NCBI GenBank assembly: GCA_036245525.1
Contig: BTPG01000004.1
Coordinates: forward strand, 233,495,864 to 233,559,863
Direction: 5' to 3'
From: Semisulcospira habei
Lineage: Eukaryota; Mollusca; Gastropoda; Semisulcospiridae
DNA: 64,000 bases
The translations under genes and the position numbers were made by a program. This document shows positions 42,840 to 54,272 of the stretch, piece by piece (the first letter of the stretch is position 1; each line of letters begins with the position of its first letter). Below the pieces are notes generated by a model. It saw only the letters and a list, made by a program, of their open reading frames with translations. It was not told the origin of the DNA and ran no database searches.

Positions 42840-43672
42840 ACGGCAAGACACAGAGATCCTCATCAGCCCTCGCTGTTGCACTCACTTTACCGCAGTTGCA
42901 CCAACTTGAACTTACCGCAGTTGCACCAACTTGAACTTACCGCAGTTGCACCAACTTTCCGCAGTTGCACTAACTTACCGCAGTTGCACTAACTTACCGC
43001 AGTTGCACTAACTTACCGCAGTTGCACCAACTTTCCGCAGTTGCACTAACTTACCGCAGTTGCACTAACTTACCGCAGTTGCACCAACTTTTCGCAGTTG
43101 CACTAACTTACCGCAGTTGCACTAACTTACCGCAGTTGCACCAACTTTCCGCAGTTGCACTAACTTACCGCAGTTGCACTAACTTACCGCAGTTGCACTA
43201 ACTTTCCGCAGTTGCACCAACTTTCCGCAGTTGCACTAACTTACCGCAGTTGCACTAACTTACCGCAGTTGCACTAACTTACCGCAGTTGCACCAACTTT
43301 TCGCAGTTGCACTAACTTACCGCAGTTGCACTAACTTACCGCAGTTGCACCAACTTTCCGCAGTTGCACTAACTTACCGCAGTTGCACTAACTTACCGCA
43401 GTTGCACTAACTTTCCGCAGTTGCACCAACTTTCCGCAGTTGCACTAACTTACCGCAGTTGCACTAACTTACTGCAGTTGCACTAACTTACCGCAGTTGC
43501 ACCAACTTTCCGCAGTTGCACTAACTTACCGCAGTTGCACTAACTTACCGCAGTTGCACTAACTTACCGCAGTTGCACTAACTTACCGCTGTCGCACTAA
43601 CTTACCGCTGTCGCACTAACTTACCGCTGTCGTGGGGGCTGATGAGGATATATGTGTCTTGCCGAGACCACT
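42840..43672. mobile_element. AGATCCTCATG-family hairpin whose loop holds a satellite
   Basis: The left stem CAAGACACAGAGATCCTCAT/CAGCCC at 42842 pairs with the right stem GGGGCTGATGAGGATATATG/TGTCTTG at 43634-43664. In other copies these halves are 2-20 nt apart; here about 760 bp of satellite separate them. Confidence 0.8.
42880..43635. repeat. 18-19-bp satellite, about 41 copies
   Basis: Units ACCGCAGTTGCACTAACTT, with ACCAACTTTCCGC and TTCGC variants, show a multi-unit higher-order order (the same series of variants recurs about every 167-240 bp). The last three units have GCTGTCGCAC. Confidence 0.95.
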
Positions 43673-43677
43673 GTGTC

Positions 43678-43763
43678 CGTGTGACGTGGAGATCTGGCTG
43701 TGACGTGGAGATCTGGCTGTGACGTAGAGATCTGGCTGTGACGTGGAGATCTGGCTGTGACGT
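43678..43763. repeat. 19-bp tandem repeat, 4.5 copies
   Basis: GTGACGTGGAGATCTGGCT repeats; one unit has TAGAG. Confidence 0.92.
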
Positions 43764-44194
43764 TCAATAAACCGAGATGTCGGAAACACAGTCAGGGGGT
43801 TAATGCCACCTTTTCAAACAACAATCATCGTTTTGTACTCATTCACTGAACTCCCCTTGTCAACTCCCTCCCCCCCCCCCCCACACCCCTCGACACACAC
43901 ATTACAACCACACACGTTTGTCTTGCATGCATGTATACTGCTGATTGCGCGTCAGTTTTAATCTCAAATGTTTTACTGGTCCACCATGATCGTACGTCCA
44001 AAGAAAAATCTTTACTTAGAGCAGACTGCGCCGCAGGACACCATTGTACCCTCCGCATAGGGCGGGCAGGGGAGAGAACCAGAGTGCGCCGTGGTAAAGT
44101 AGAGTGCCTTCCCGTTTTGGCTGGCGTCGCCGCCGTGTCTCGCTTCCGGCCAGGTCACGGAACACAGTGCTGTTTCCGTAATGTCCAGTCTCTT
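43764..44194. other. No gene recognised
   Basis: C run at 43872-43882. A plus-strand open frame at 43931-44239 crosses into the foldback element and has no supporting signal. Confidence 0.45.
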
Positions 44195-45054
44195 AGCCTT
44201 AGTCAGTCCCAGGCATCCCCTAATATTTCAATCCCCTAAAAAAACACTACCGCCCACCAGCTGCACATTTACCATGCACAAAATAAAAAAAATAATAATA
44301 AAAAACCAGCACATTGAGAGTCTCATTTCTGGGCTATGAACCCGATTCCTGACCAACCCCACACCCAAGCACAGCTGAAATCAGCGTGCCCCTCAAATCA
44401 CTACGTCAACGGCAACTCAACATAGGCCCACAATTGTCCACTGGATAAGCTCAGGATGGTATGAATCAAAGCACCAAACATGTCTCCTCTTATCTAACCA
44501 GATATTCCCAGCAAATTCCAATATTCAGCCCTACTATACATTTTCAAACAAGGCAAACAGTTATTTTTAAAAACACCGGTCCTTGCACTGCCCAATTTGA
44601 ATATGTAACATGACCTCCAGTTGGGTGTCCACGCAGACGAACTCCGACGCAGCAGCATTATCAGGTCATGTTACATATTATTGAAATGAGGTAGGTGATG
44701 CAGTGCAAGGACCGGTGTTTTAGAACAAAATCTTATGTCTTCTTTAGCATTTTGTACCGAGGCAGCATGCTGGAAGTTGCTTAAAATCTCTCGATACCCA
44801 GATGTGTAGAGACATGTTTGGTGCTTCGATGCATACCAGCCTCGGCTTAACCAGCGGACTCTTTTTGTCCTAGTTTGAGTTGCCAAGCGGAGGGTGATTT
44901 GAGGTGTGTACCAGTTTTGGCTGCGCTTGGATGTAGGGTTGGTACAGAATCATGTTGATAGCCAGGAAATGAGACGGGTGATGTCCTTATTTTATTTTTA
45001 TTTTTTGGTTTTGTGCATGGCAAATGTGCATCAAGTGGGCGGTAGTGTTGTTTA

Positions 45055-48000
45055 CTTACTTACTTACGCCTGTCACCCCTACCCGGGTATAGGCCGTCGA
45101 CGAGAGACCTCCAGCAACTCCTGTCCTGTGCTTCTCCTTCGATTCTACTCCAGGTGGTTCCCAGTCTCTTGATGTCTGCTTGGAGGTCTCGACGCCAGGA
45201 GTTTCTCGGCCTACCTCTTTTCCTCTTTCCCTGGGGGTTCCATGACAATGCCTGCCTAGTGATACTGGAAGCTGGCTTTCTCAGACTGTGACCGATCCAT
45301 CCCCATCTTCTTCGCCCAATTTCATTCTCTGCTGTTATCTGCTCTGTTCTCTCCCAGAGTCTGACGTTGCTGATCTTCTCTGGCCAGTGGATTTTCAAAA
45401 TTCTTCTAAGGCAACTGTTCATGAAGGTCTGTACTCTGTTGACTGTGGTTTTTGTCAATCTCCATGTCTCTGCTCCATATAGGAGAACTGCTTTTACATT
45501 GGAGTTGAAAATCCGGACTTTGGTGTGTTGTGACAGCTCTCTGGAACTCCACACTTTTTTCAACTGGAGAAAGGCTGCTCTGGCTTAACCGATTCGTGCT
45601 CTGACATCTGCATCAGTGCCGCCTTTTTTGTCTATGATGCTCCCGAGATAGGCGAAGGACTCCACCTCCTCCAACGGGGTGCCAGCAAGCAAGACTGATT
45701 CTTCCCTGGTTGCGTTCAGCCTCATTGTCTTTGTTTTCTGTTTGTGAATGGTGAGGCCCACTTGGGACGAGATGTCAGCAAGCCTCGTGGTCTTGTCCTG
45801 CATTTGTTGATGAGTGTGGGACAGTAATGCCAAGTCGTCTGCAAAATCGAGGTCGTCAAGCTGTGTCCACAGTGTCCACTGTATTCCACTTCGTCTGTGC
45901 TCTGTGGTCATCTTCATGACCCAGTCTATGGCCAGTAGGAAGAGGAACGGAGACAGCAGACACCCCTGCCTGACACCAGTTCTGACCTGGAGCTCTCTGG
46001 TGAACTGCCCTTCGTGGATCACGCGACATGTCATGCCATCATAGCTGCTCTTGATCAGGCGGACGAGCTTTGTGGGTACACCGTAGTGTCGTAGGAGTTT
46101 CCACAGAGTCTCTCGGTCCACGCTGTCAAATGCTTTCTCATAATCCACAAAGTTGACGTACAGCGGGGAGCTCCACTCCAGAGACTGTTCCACGATGATG
46201 CGGAGAGTGGCGATCTGGTCTGTACATGATCGGTTCTTCCTGAATCCTGCTTGCTGGTCTCTCAGCTGGGGGTCAACGGAGCTCTTCATTCTCTCTAGGA
46301 TGATCCTGTTGAAGACCTTTCCTGGTACTGACAGCAAGGTGATTCCTCTGTAGTTGGAACACTTGCTGAGGTCGCCTTTCTTGGGAAGCTTGATTAGGTA
46401 CCCCTCCTTCCAGTCAGCTGGCATCACCTCCTCTTCCCAGATCTTTCCAAACAGTGGGTACAGCATCTCAACTGTTGTCTCTATGTCTGCTTTCAGAGAC
46501 TCCGCTGGGATGCCATCTGGCCCTGCTGCTTTGCCATTTTTCAAAAATGCCACTGCTTTTCTGACCTCTTCCCGGCCGGGTCTGTCACAGCTGATGGGTA
46601 GGTCGGTCTCTGCCGGCTGGATGTCGGGGGGGGGGGGGGGGGGGGGGGGGGTCGGGTGGGCTAGGTCTGTTCAGTAACTCTTCAAAATACTCGGCCCATC
46701 TGTCGAGTTGGTCTGCTCTGTCTGCAATAGGCTTGCCTTCTTTGTCTTTTACTGGTCTTTCTGTATGGCCATACTTACCCGACAATCTTCTGGTAATGTC
46801 GTAGAGCTGTTTCATGTTGCCGCTGCCTGCTGCCTTTTCTGCCTCTGCTGCCAGGCTGTCTGTGTAGGCCCTCTTGTCTGCCCTGATACTCCTCTTCACC
46901 TCGCGGTTGGCTTCCGAGTATTCCCCCTGTGCCCTTACTTTGGCTGCTCTCGTGCGACTGTTGTTGACCGCTGCTTTCTTCTGCTTCCTCGCTTCTATCT
47001 TTTTCAAGGTCTGTGCCAACAGCCAGTCCTTGTGGTGCTGTTTCCTGAGCCCTACAGTGTCTTTGCAGGTTGAGTTCAGCGCCTCTCTAACTGCCTTCCA
47101 CTGCTGCTCTGTGGTGACCGCCTCCTCTTCATTTACTAGATCCTGTAGCGCTTGAAACTGGTTGGACAGCACCAGTTTGAACTCTTCTCTAACTCCAGTT
47201 TCTCTCAGGAGGCCTACATTATAGCGCTGTCTTCTTGTTGTCTCTGTGCGGCTTTTCTTTAGCTTGAGCTTCATTCTTAAGGTAAGCAGATGGTGGTCGG
47301 AGGCGACATCTGCTCCCCTCCTCACTCGAACATCTTGAAGGGATCTTCTAAATTTCTTGCTAATGCAGATATGGTCTATTTGGTTCTCTGTTGTATGGTC
47401 AGGTGAGACCCAAGTTGCTTTGTGTATTCTTCTGTGTGGGAAGATGCTGCCTCCAATGACAAGTCGGTTTAGAGCACAAAAGTCTACAAACCTCTCCCCG
47501 TTCTCACTCATCTCCGAGCCTAGTCCCTGTCTCCCCATCACCTCTTCGTATCCGGTGCTGTCCTCCCCTATTTTGGCATTAAAATCGCCCATGACGATGG
47601 TGATGTCTCGCTCCGCACATTTGTCCACGGCACTCTGGAGTCGGTCGTAGAACTCTTGTTTCTCTTCCTCGTCACTGTCATTGGTGGGCGCATAACACTG
47701 GATGACGTTTAGCTTGAGCTTTTTCTTGGTTCTAAAGGCTGCTGTTATAATTCTTGGCCCAAGAGGTTCCCAGCCCATCAGCGCTCTCTGTGCCACTGGT
47801 GACAGCATGAGTGCTACTCCTTCTGTATGGGGGGCATTCTCCTCTTCATGACCTGAATACAGAATCATTTCCCCACTTAACAGCCTTTTCTGGCCAGACT
47901 GCGTCCATCTGGCTTCACTGATGCCTAGCAGGGAAAGGTTGTACTTTTGCATTTCCGCTGCTATCTGGGCGGCCTTGCCGCTCTGGTACATGGTCTTGAC

Positions 48001-48372
48001 GTTCCATGTGCCCATGGTTGTATCCCTGGATAGAGAGAGGCGGCTCGGTCCTGTGGCTTCCGAAGACTTCCGGCTTTCACCATAGGACGTCATAAGTCTT
48101 CTAGTAGAAGAACCTTCCTCCTCCAGGAAAGGAATTACTGTTAGTCTTTTCGTCGGCGTTTTTGTAGCTATTTCCTTTTTTGCAGGGTGGGGAAGCTACC
48201 CCCACGCCCAACCCCCTTACTAGGAGGACCAGGGGTTTTCTGTCGGGGTCACCTTCCCTTAGACCATGTTGGTTCACGGCACCTTATTTCATTTGGTGCA
48301 CCCCTCTCACGAGGGACCCCCTATCCACCACCCAGGGGACGCGCCTCAACGCCGTATGGTCCCAGCGCGAGG
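45055..48372 (-). mobile_element. Near-full-length RTE-like LINE (3.3 kb)
   Basis: It is flanked by the 11-bp direct repeat AGTGTTGTTTA (45044-45054 and 48373-48383). The 3' end is a GTAAGTAAGTAAGTAAA tail. There is a 5' leader of about 280 nt before the endonuclease frame, so the copy looks full-length. It inserted into the right arm of the foldback element. The clade is provisional: the endonuclease resembles RTE-type proteins of schistosomes and vertebrate CFDP2-like sequences. Confidence 0.88.
45060..48093 (-). pseudogene. LINE endonuclease-reverse transcriptase ORF with two defects
   Basis: The N-terminal half is an APE-type endonuclease with visible catalytic motifs: MGTWNVKTMYQSGK, GISEARWT, MGDFNAKIG, NQIDHICIS and ASDHHLL. 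After a linker the RT follows with FLKNGKAAGPDGIPAESLK, SNYRGITLLSVPGKV, FVDYEKAFDSVDRETLW, GVRQGCLLSPFLF and the catalytic FADD (LDFADDLALL), then the C-terminal LLYGAETWRLTK and RRRWGWIGHSLRK regions. Two lesions break it. A run of about 27 G/C at 46625-46652 shifts the frame between the two domains. A TAA at about 45584-45586 stands where AAA (Lys) is expected (RIG-stop-ARAAF). Both are simple changes, so the copy is young. Confidence 0.9.
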
Positions 48373-48434
48373 AGTGTTGTTTAGGGGATTGAAAAATTAG
48401 GGGATGACTGGCACAAACTAAGGCTGCATTTTAA

Positions 48435-48618
48435 CTCATTCTACCCCAACACCGAAATCCCCAAATTTTGCCGTTGTCCTCTGAAGACTGCATTGCAGTG
48501 CAGGACACAGATCGACCATGACAGTTCAAGGGTGATGCCAGAATAGCTTGGCGCCTATGGGTGAACTATCATGGTCGATCCTTAACCTGCTGTGGTGTGT
48601 CTGGGGTAGAATGAGTTA
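48435..48618. mobile_element. TTAA-family MITE with both ends visible
   Basis: The ends TTAACTCATTCTACCCC and GGGGTAGAATGAGTTAA are perfect terminal inverted repeats including TTAA. Inside are CAGATCGACCATGACAGTTC and AAGGGTGATGCCAGAATAGC; the right half of the core palindrome is deleted. This copy best defines the family's ends. Confidence 0.85.
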
Positions 48619-48885
48619 ACAGATGGGACTGCAGGGGAGGCCACTGTGTACTTTGGCCCGACATCAAGTAGCCCGCCCTCCAATACCCACTGCACAATAT
48701 AGTATGCAACATCGCGCATGAGTTAACAGATGAGACTGCAGGGGAGGCCACTGTGTACTTTGGCCCGACATCAAGTAGCCCGCCCTCCAATACCCACTGC
48801 ACAATATAGTATGCAATATCGCGCATGAGTTAACAGATGGGACTGCAGGGGAGGCCACTGCCCGTGTACTTTGGCCCGACACCAA
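48603..48885. repeat. 107-bp tandem repeat, 2.6 copies, third copy split by a SINE
   Basis: GGGACTGCAGGGGAGGCCAC, TTGGCCCGACATCAAGTAGC and CCGCCCTCCAATACCCACTG repeat. The third unit is resumed after the SINE at 49274-49345. On the minus strand part of the unit reads DVAYYIVQWVLEGGLL, but without splice evidence. Confidence 0.85.
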
Positions 48886-49273
48886 TTGATTGATTGATTG
48901 TACATTGCTTAACGTCCTGACAGCAACAAGGCTTTCTCAGGACATGCCTGCACTGCTTGTGAAAAAAAATAAACAGAACATTGAATGTATGTCGCCAGCC
49001 GGTCAAATACATTAAATAAACCTAACACATGGGGCCTAAATAAAGCTAAGACCATTTAGCAAAACACATCCAATATCACTAAAGAGCTACAGGCAGTGCA
49101 GACAGTAGGGAGAGTTTTAAAAAGGAAAATACAGGTGAATGGACAAAGGGTAGACAGAAACACATGCCCCAGAATAGAGAGAAAAACACACCCTGTGGGG
49201 CTGACCAGGGTGACCCTGGGAACTAAAACATACCTAACCCCACCCAAGTCCCCCAGGGCAGACCCGGGTGGGG
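48886..49273 (-). mobile_element. AATC-tailed SINE-like element, copy 1 of the cluster
   Basis: Read on the plus strand from TTGATTGATTGATTGTACAT to GCAGACCCGGGTGGGG. It is flanked by the direct repeat GGCCCGACACCAA (48873-48885 and 49274-49286). The minus strand carries the head (CCCCACCCGGGTCTGC), and its 3' end is GACGTTAAGCAATGTACAAT plus CAATCAATCAA. Confidence 0.9.
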
Positions 49274-49345
49274 GGCCCGACACCAAGTAGCCCGCCCTCC
49301 AATACCCACTGCACAATATAGTATGCAACATCGCGCCGTCAGAGG

Positions 49346-50089
49346 AAGGCTCCGACCAGTCAGGTTTCCTTGGCAGCGATCAACTCCCAACAACGACTGA
49401 ACGAGCGCGAGATGACGGCTGACAGCCATCTTGTACTGACCATGCGTATAGACAAATGAGCCTGGAGGGCTCACAATGATCTATGGAGATGTTTGGAGTG
49501 TCGTCTGTGCTGATGGACAAGCTGGTAATCAACAGCCATGAGTCGTTGCCGTTCCTTGTCGGCAGTCGTTCGTTGCAAACGGCACCTCACTCTTATACTT
49601 TAGATTCCACTGTCGGCGAGGCTGACTTTAATCTTTATACATGTTTTTTCCTGCATGGTACTAACATTAGTGCTGTGTGTCGTATGTACTAACATCAGTT
49701 CGGTAGTGTCGTATGTACTAACATAATAATAATAATAATGAGTACTTGTATAGCGCCTAACCTCAGATTAGAGCTCTAGGCGCTTAACAAAACCTAATGT
49801 ACAAAAATAACTAATTACAAAAATGCAATTTACAAAAAGTACAAAAAACAAAATACAACGCACTCTGTAAACATCAGTGCAATGTGTGTCGTATGTGTGT
49901 CACATGACGTCAAAACCTATGTATCGTGTTCCGCGACCATGTCCTACTATTGCCTATGGAACACTACACTCGGACCAGGACCACACTAGACGTAAATTCA
50001 GGAACAGGTCTGCAGCTGAACCCAGTAGAGCGTTGATGACGTCACACTCGACCTGCGAGCGACAGTGCTGCAGCACTTCGTGTTATGGA
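49346..50089. other. No gene recognised; LINE/SINE 3' fragment inside
   Basis: Half of an AGATCCTCATG hairpin lies at 49455-49490. At 49727-49860 an AAT run is followed by GTATAGCGCCTAACC and AGAGCTCTAGGCGCTTAAC, a minus-strand LINE or SINE 3' end; it sits between short CGTATGTACTAACAT repeats. Confidence 0.5.
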
Positions 50090-50451
50090 TTGATTGTACA
50101 TTGCTTTAACGTCCCGACAGCAACAAGGCTTTCTCAGGACGTGCCTGCACCGCTTGTGAAAAAAACAAAACAGAATATTGAATGTATGTCGCCAGCCGGT
50201 CCAATACACTAAATAAACTACGACATGAAGCCTAAATAAAGCCAAGACCATTTAGCAACACACATCCAATATCAAGAGCTACAGGCAGTGCAGACAGTAA
50301 GGAGAGTTTAAAAAAGGCAAATACAGGTGAATGGATCAAGGGTAGACAGAAACACATGCCCCAGAATAGAAGGGAAACCCACCCTGTGGGGCTGACCAGG
50401 GTGACCCTGAGAACGAAAAAGTAGTTCCCCAGGGCAGACCCGGGTGGGGGT
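50090..50451 (-). mobile_element. AATC-tailed SINE-like element, copy 2
   Basis: It is flanked by TTCGTGTTATGGA on both sides (50077-50089 and 50452-50464). It is slightly diverged and has an internal deletion near its head (CTAACCCCACCC missing). Confidence 0.88.
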
Positions 50452-50637
50452 TTCGTGTTATGGAGGCCCCTTCAGGGTCACCATACGAAACTGAAGGAAC
50501 TGTGTCAGTCCAACCGTCAAGCGGCCTGACATTACACAGGGATCACACAAACATGGGATGAATAGGTTATACCATCAGAGGTGATCAATAGGTTATACCA
50601 TCAGAGGTGATCAATAGGTTATACCATGAGAGGTGAT

Positions 50638-51410
50638 CGATTGATTGATTGTACATTGCTTAACGTCCCGACAGCAACAAGGCTTTCTCAGGACGTGCCT
50701 GCACTGCTTGAGAAAAAATAAACAGAACATTGAATGTATGTCGCCAGCCGGTCAAATACGTTAAATAAATTGATTGATTGTACATTGCTTAACGTCCCGA
50801 CAGCAACAAGGCTTTCTCAGAACGTGCCTGCACTGCTTGTGAAAAAAAAAAACCCAACTAAACAGAACATTGAATGTATGTCGCCAGCCGGTCATATACC
50901 TTAAATAAACCTAACACATGGGGCCTAAATAAAGCTAAGACCATTTAGCAACACACATCCAATATCAAGAGCTACAGGCAGTGCAGACAGTAGGGAGATT
51001 TTTAAAAAGGCAAATACAGGTGAATGGACAAAGGGTAGACAGAAACACATGCCCCAGAAAAGAGAGGAAAACCCACCTTGTGGAGCTGACCAGGGTGACC
51101 CTGGGAACTAAAAAGTACCTAACCCCACCCAAGTCCCCCAGGGCAGACCCGGGTGGGGCACGTTAAATAAACCTAACACATGGGGCCTAAATAAAGCTAA
51201 GACCATTTAGCAACACACATCCAATATCAAGAGTTACAGGCAGTGCAGACAGTAGGGAGAGTTTTAAAAAAAACAAATACAGGTGAATGGACAAAGGGTA
51301 GACAGAAACACATGCCCCAGAATAGAGAGAAAAACTCACCCTGTGGGGCTGACTCTGGGAACTAAAAAGTACCTAACCCCACCCGTCCCCCAGGGCAGAC
51401 CCGGGTGGGG
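50638..51410 (-). mobile_element. AATC-tailed SINE-like element, copy 3, split by copy 4
   Basis: The outer halves 50638-50769 and 51172-51410 make one element. Its flanks are CATGAGAGGTGAT on both sides (50625-50637 and 51411-51423), the satellite unit. Some bases of its body are deleted (CAGGGTGACC missing at about 51353). Confidence 0.9.
50770..51159 (-). mobile_element. AATC-tailed SINE-like element, copy 4, inside copy 3
   Basis: It is full length, flanked by ACGTTAAATAAA (50758-50769 and 51160-51171), which is part of the host SINE. This is a clean self-into-self insertion. Confidence 0.92.
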
Positions 51411-52497
51411 CATGAGAGGTGATATGTTATACCATAAGAGGTGATGAATTATGTTATACCATGAGAGATGATCAATATGTTATACCATGAGAGGTGATCA
51501 ATATGTTATACCATGAGAGGTGATGAATATGTTATACCATGAGAGGTGATCAATATGTTATACCATGAGAGGTGATCAATATGTTATACCATGAGAGGTG
51601 ATATGTTATACCATAAGAGGTGATAAATTATGTTATACCATGAGAGGTGATATGTTATACCATGAGAGGTGATGAATTATGTTATACCATGAGAGGTGAT
51701 GAATATGTTATACCATGAGAGGTGATGAATATGTTATACCATGAGAGGTGATGAATTATGTTATACCATGAGAGGTGATCAATATGTTATACCATGAGAG
51801 GTGATCAATATGTTATACCATGAGAGGTGATATGTTATACCATAAGAGGTGATGAATTATGTTATACCATGAGAGGTGATATGTTATACCATGAGAGATG
51901 ATGAATTATGTTATACCATGAGAGGTGATCAATATGTTATACCATGAGAGGTGATGAATTATGTTATACCATGAGAGGTGATGAATTATGTTATACCATG
52001 AGAGGTGATGAATATGTTATACCATGAGAGGTGATGAATTATGTTATACCATGGGAGGTGATCAATATGTTATACCATGAGAGGTGATGAATATGTTATA
52101 CCATGAGAGGTGATGAATATGTTATACCATGAGGTGATGAATATGTTATACCATGAGAGGTGATGAATATGTTATACCATGAGAGGTGATGAATTATGTT
52201 ATACCATGAGAGGTGATCAATATGTTATACCATAAGAGGTGATGAATATGTTATACCATGAGAGGTGATGAATTATGTTATACCATGAGAGGTGATCAAT
52301 ATGTTATACCATGAGAGGTGATCAATATGTTATACCATGAGAGGTGATCAATATGTTATACCATGAGAGGTGATCAATATGTTATACCATGAGAGGTGAT
52401 GAATATGTTATACCATGAGAGGTGATGAATTATGTTATACCATGAGAGGTGATGATTTACACGCCGCGACTTGCTTTTGATTCATGCTTCTGGTGCT

Positions 52498-53134
52498 TCG
52501 GCAGAGTCTTGGGCAGAGTCTTGGGCAGAGTATTGGGCAGAGTGTTGGGCAGAGTGTTGGGCAGAGTATTGGGCAGAGTCTTGGGCAGTCTTGCGCAGAG
52601 TCTTGGGCAGAGTATTGGGCAAAGTCTTGGGCAGAGTCTTTGGCAGAGTCTTGGGCAGAGTATTGGGCAGAGTCTTGCGCAGAGTCTTGGGCAGAGTATT
52701 GGGCAGAGTCTTTGGCAGAGTCTTGCGCAGAGTATTGGACAGAGTATTGGGCAGAGTATTGGGCAGAGTCTTGGGCAGAGTCTTGGGCAGAGTATTGGGC
52801 GGAGTATTAAAAAAAATGTATAGGGCTTAAGGTCTTTTGGCCACAACGAAAGTGATTTCAAAGACGGGGCACCGAAAAAGGGTCTGAACAAATTTTGACC
52901 CAAGCTGGATTCGAACCCGGGACCTTTCGGTCAAAAGGCAAACACTCTTACCACCGAGCCACCCAGCTCCCCGGGCAGAGTATTGGGCAGAGTATTGGGC
53001 AGAGTCTTGGGCAGAGTGTTGGGCAGAGTATTGGGCAGAGTGATGGGCAGAGTATTGGCCAGAGCCTTGGGCAGAGTGTTGGGCAGAGTATTGGGCAGAG
53101 TATTGGCCAGAGCCTTGGGCAGAGCATTGGGCAG
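52498..53134. repeat. 12-bp tandem repeat, left part
   Basis: Units CTTGGGCAGAGT and ATTGGGCAGAGT run from 52498 to 52806 and from 52972 to 53134, interrupted by a tRNA-SINE. The same array resumes at 59700 beyond the inserted LINE. All frames are open because 12 is a multiple of 3; none is a gene. Confidence 0.95.
52807..52971 (-). mobile_element. Second type of tRNA-derived SINE
   Basis: On the minus strand GGAGCTGGGTGGCTCGGTGG/TAAGAG is a tRNA-like A-box region and GGTTCGAATCC a perfect B box. The body runs through CAGACCCTTTTTCGGTGCCC to GCCCTATACATTTTTTTTAA. It is inserted in the 12-bp array. The head is tRNA-like, but the non-tRNA 3' body shows it is a SINE, not a tRNA gene. Confidence 0.8.
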
Positions 53135-54272
53135 ATGATGATGATGAAACTTTATTTATCAACGGTAAAAAGTTTTGACAGAAACAAATCGTCATTTTAC
53201 AAACTTGTGGTTGCTAACATCTACAACATAAAATAGATTAAATGATAATAATAATAATAAAGAATTATATTTACACCAATTATTTCATGCAACAATAAAA
53301 AAAAAATTTTAAATGACACAAAATAATAATAACACTTAACATTCATCTTATATCACACACACACACAAACAAACAATATAAATAAATGCATAATTACATT
53401 ACATGAAAGCATTAACCATCAGGGTTTGTTTAACTGCCCAGTGTTGTTATGTTTGGCTCATCAGGTACTCGAAAAGTTTCGTTTTAAAGATTCCAAGTGA
53501 GGCTATAGTCTTCAAATGTGCAGGAATAGTGTTCCATACAAACGGTCCAGAAAAGTATAAACTAGTTTTAAAGAGGTCAATTCTAGGCAGAGGTAGGGGT
53601 AAAGTATTGTTCCTTGAGGACCGTTCACGTTCTTGCTGTGGCACAAATTTGGTGGTTAGATACTGCGGTGTCATGTTATTTAATATCTTGTGCATGAGGA
53701 TGCATTTGTTGAAATTAAGTTGTTGACGCAGGCCGAGAATGTTTAGATGTCTAAAGTTGTCTATGGTAGGAATGGGCCGCGTATCTATCATTTTGACAGC
53801 TCTTTTATATATAGAGTTTAACCTGTTCATGTGAACATCACTACAACCGTCCCACACTGTGGAGATATAATCAACGTGAGACTTGATATGGGCATGAAAA
53901 AACAGTTACGAGTATGTGTATCCGTTACTTGTCTAAGCTGGGACAACAGGAAAGTGTTTTTAGCAATGGCTTTACAGACTGTATTTATATACAGACTCCC
54001 AACATAATTGTTCATCAACGTGTATTCCCAAGAATTTACGCTCTGTGACTTGTTCTATCGGTTTAGCGTTCAGTTGTAAATGTAACGGCTGTGGTCGGCG
54101 TTAGTGTTTTTGTCGTGTAGTGATTAAAATACTCTGTTTTTCCTGGATGAAGAACCATATGATTCTCTCTACACCAGTCGGAAACCTCGCTGAGACTACT
54201 TTGTAAACTAATGTTAATGTCAGCTGTTTTTTTTTACCCAAAACATGGAGGCTCGTATCGTCCGCAAACAGG

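Larger units (their letters stand above)
44195..48425. mobile_element. Foldback/TIR element interrupted by a LINE
   Basis: The left arm 44195-44560 (AGCCTTAGTCAGTCCCAGGC, ATCCCCTAATATTTCAATCC, ACACTACCGCCCACCAGCTG) is mirrored by 44735-45054 and, beyond the LINE, by 48373-48425 (CCCCTAA, GCCTTAGT). A central hairpin with arms ACACCGGTCCTTGCACTG/CAGTGCAAGGACCGGTGT lies at 44571-44727. Without the LINE the element would be about 0.9 kb with arms of about 350 bp, well diverged by indels. Confidence 0.75.
50565..52455. repeat. 26-28-bp satellite with nested SINEs inside
   Basis: Units ATGTTATACCATGAGAGGTG plus ATCAAT or ATGAATT; about 40 copies from 51411 to 52455 and three older copies (ATCAGAGG) at 50565-50637. 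The stretch 50638-51410 is the nested SINE pair. Confidence 0.95.

Noticed and set aside
42880..43635. CRISPR-like array of short repeats
   Set aside because: There are no unique spacers; units are contiguous and vary gradually. This is an animal satellite.
48569..48826. Tandem exon-like frame (DVAYYIVQWVLEGGLL)
   Set aside because: It repeats with a 107-bp period that breaks the frame, and no splice sites fit.
52905..52971. tRNA gene with perfect B box
   Set aside because: The tRNA-like part continues into a non-tRNA body and an A-rich tail and lacks a clear cloverleaf acceptor stem; it is a SINE head.
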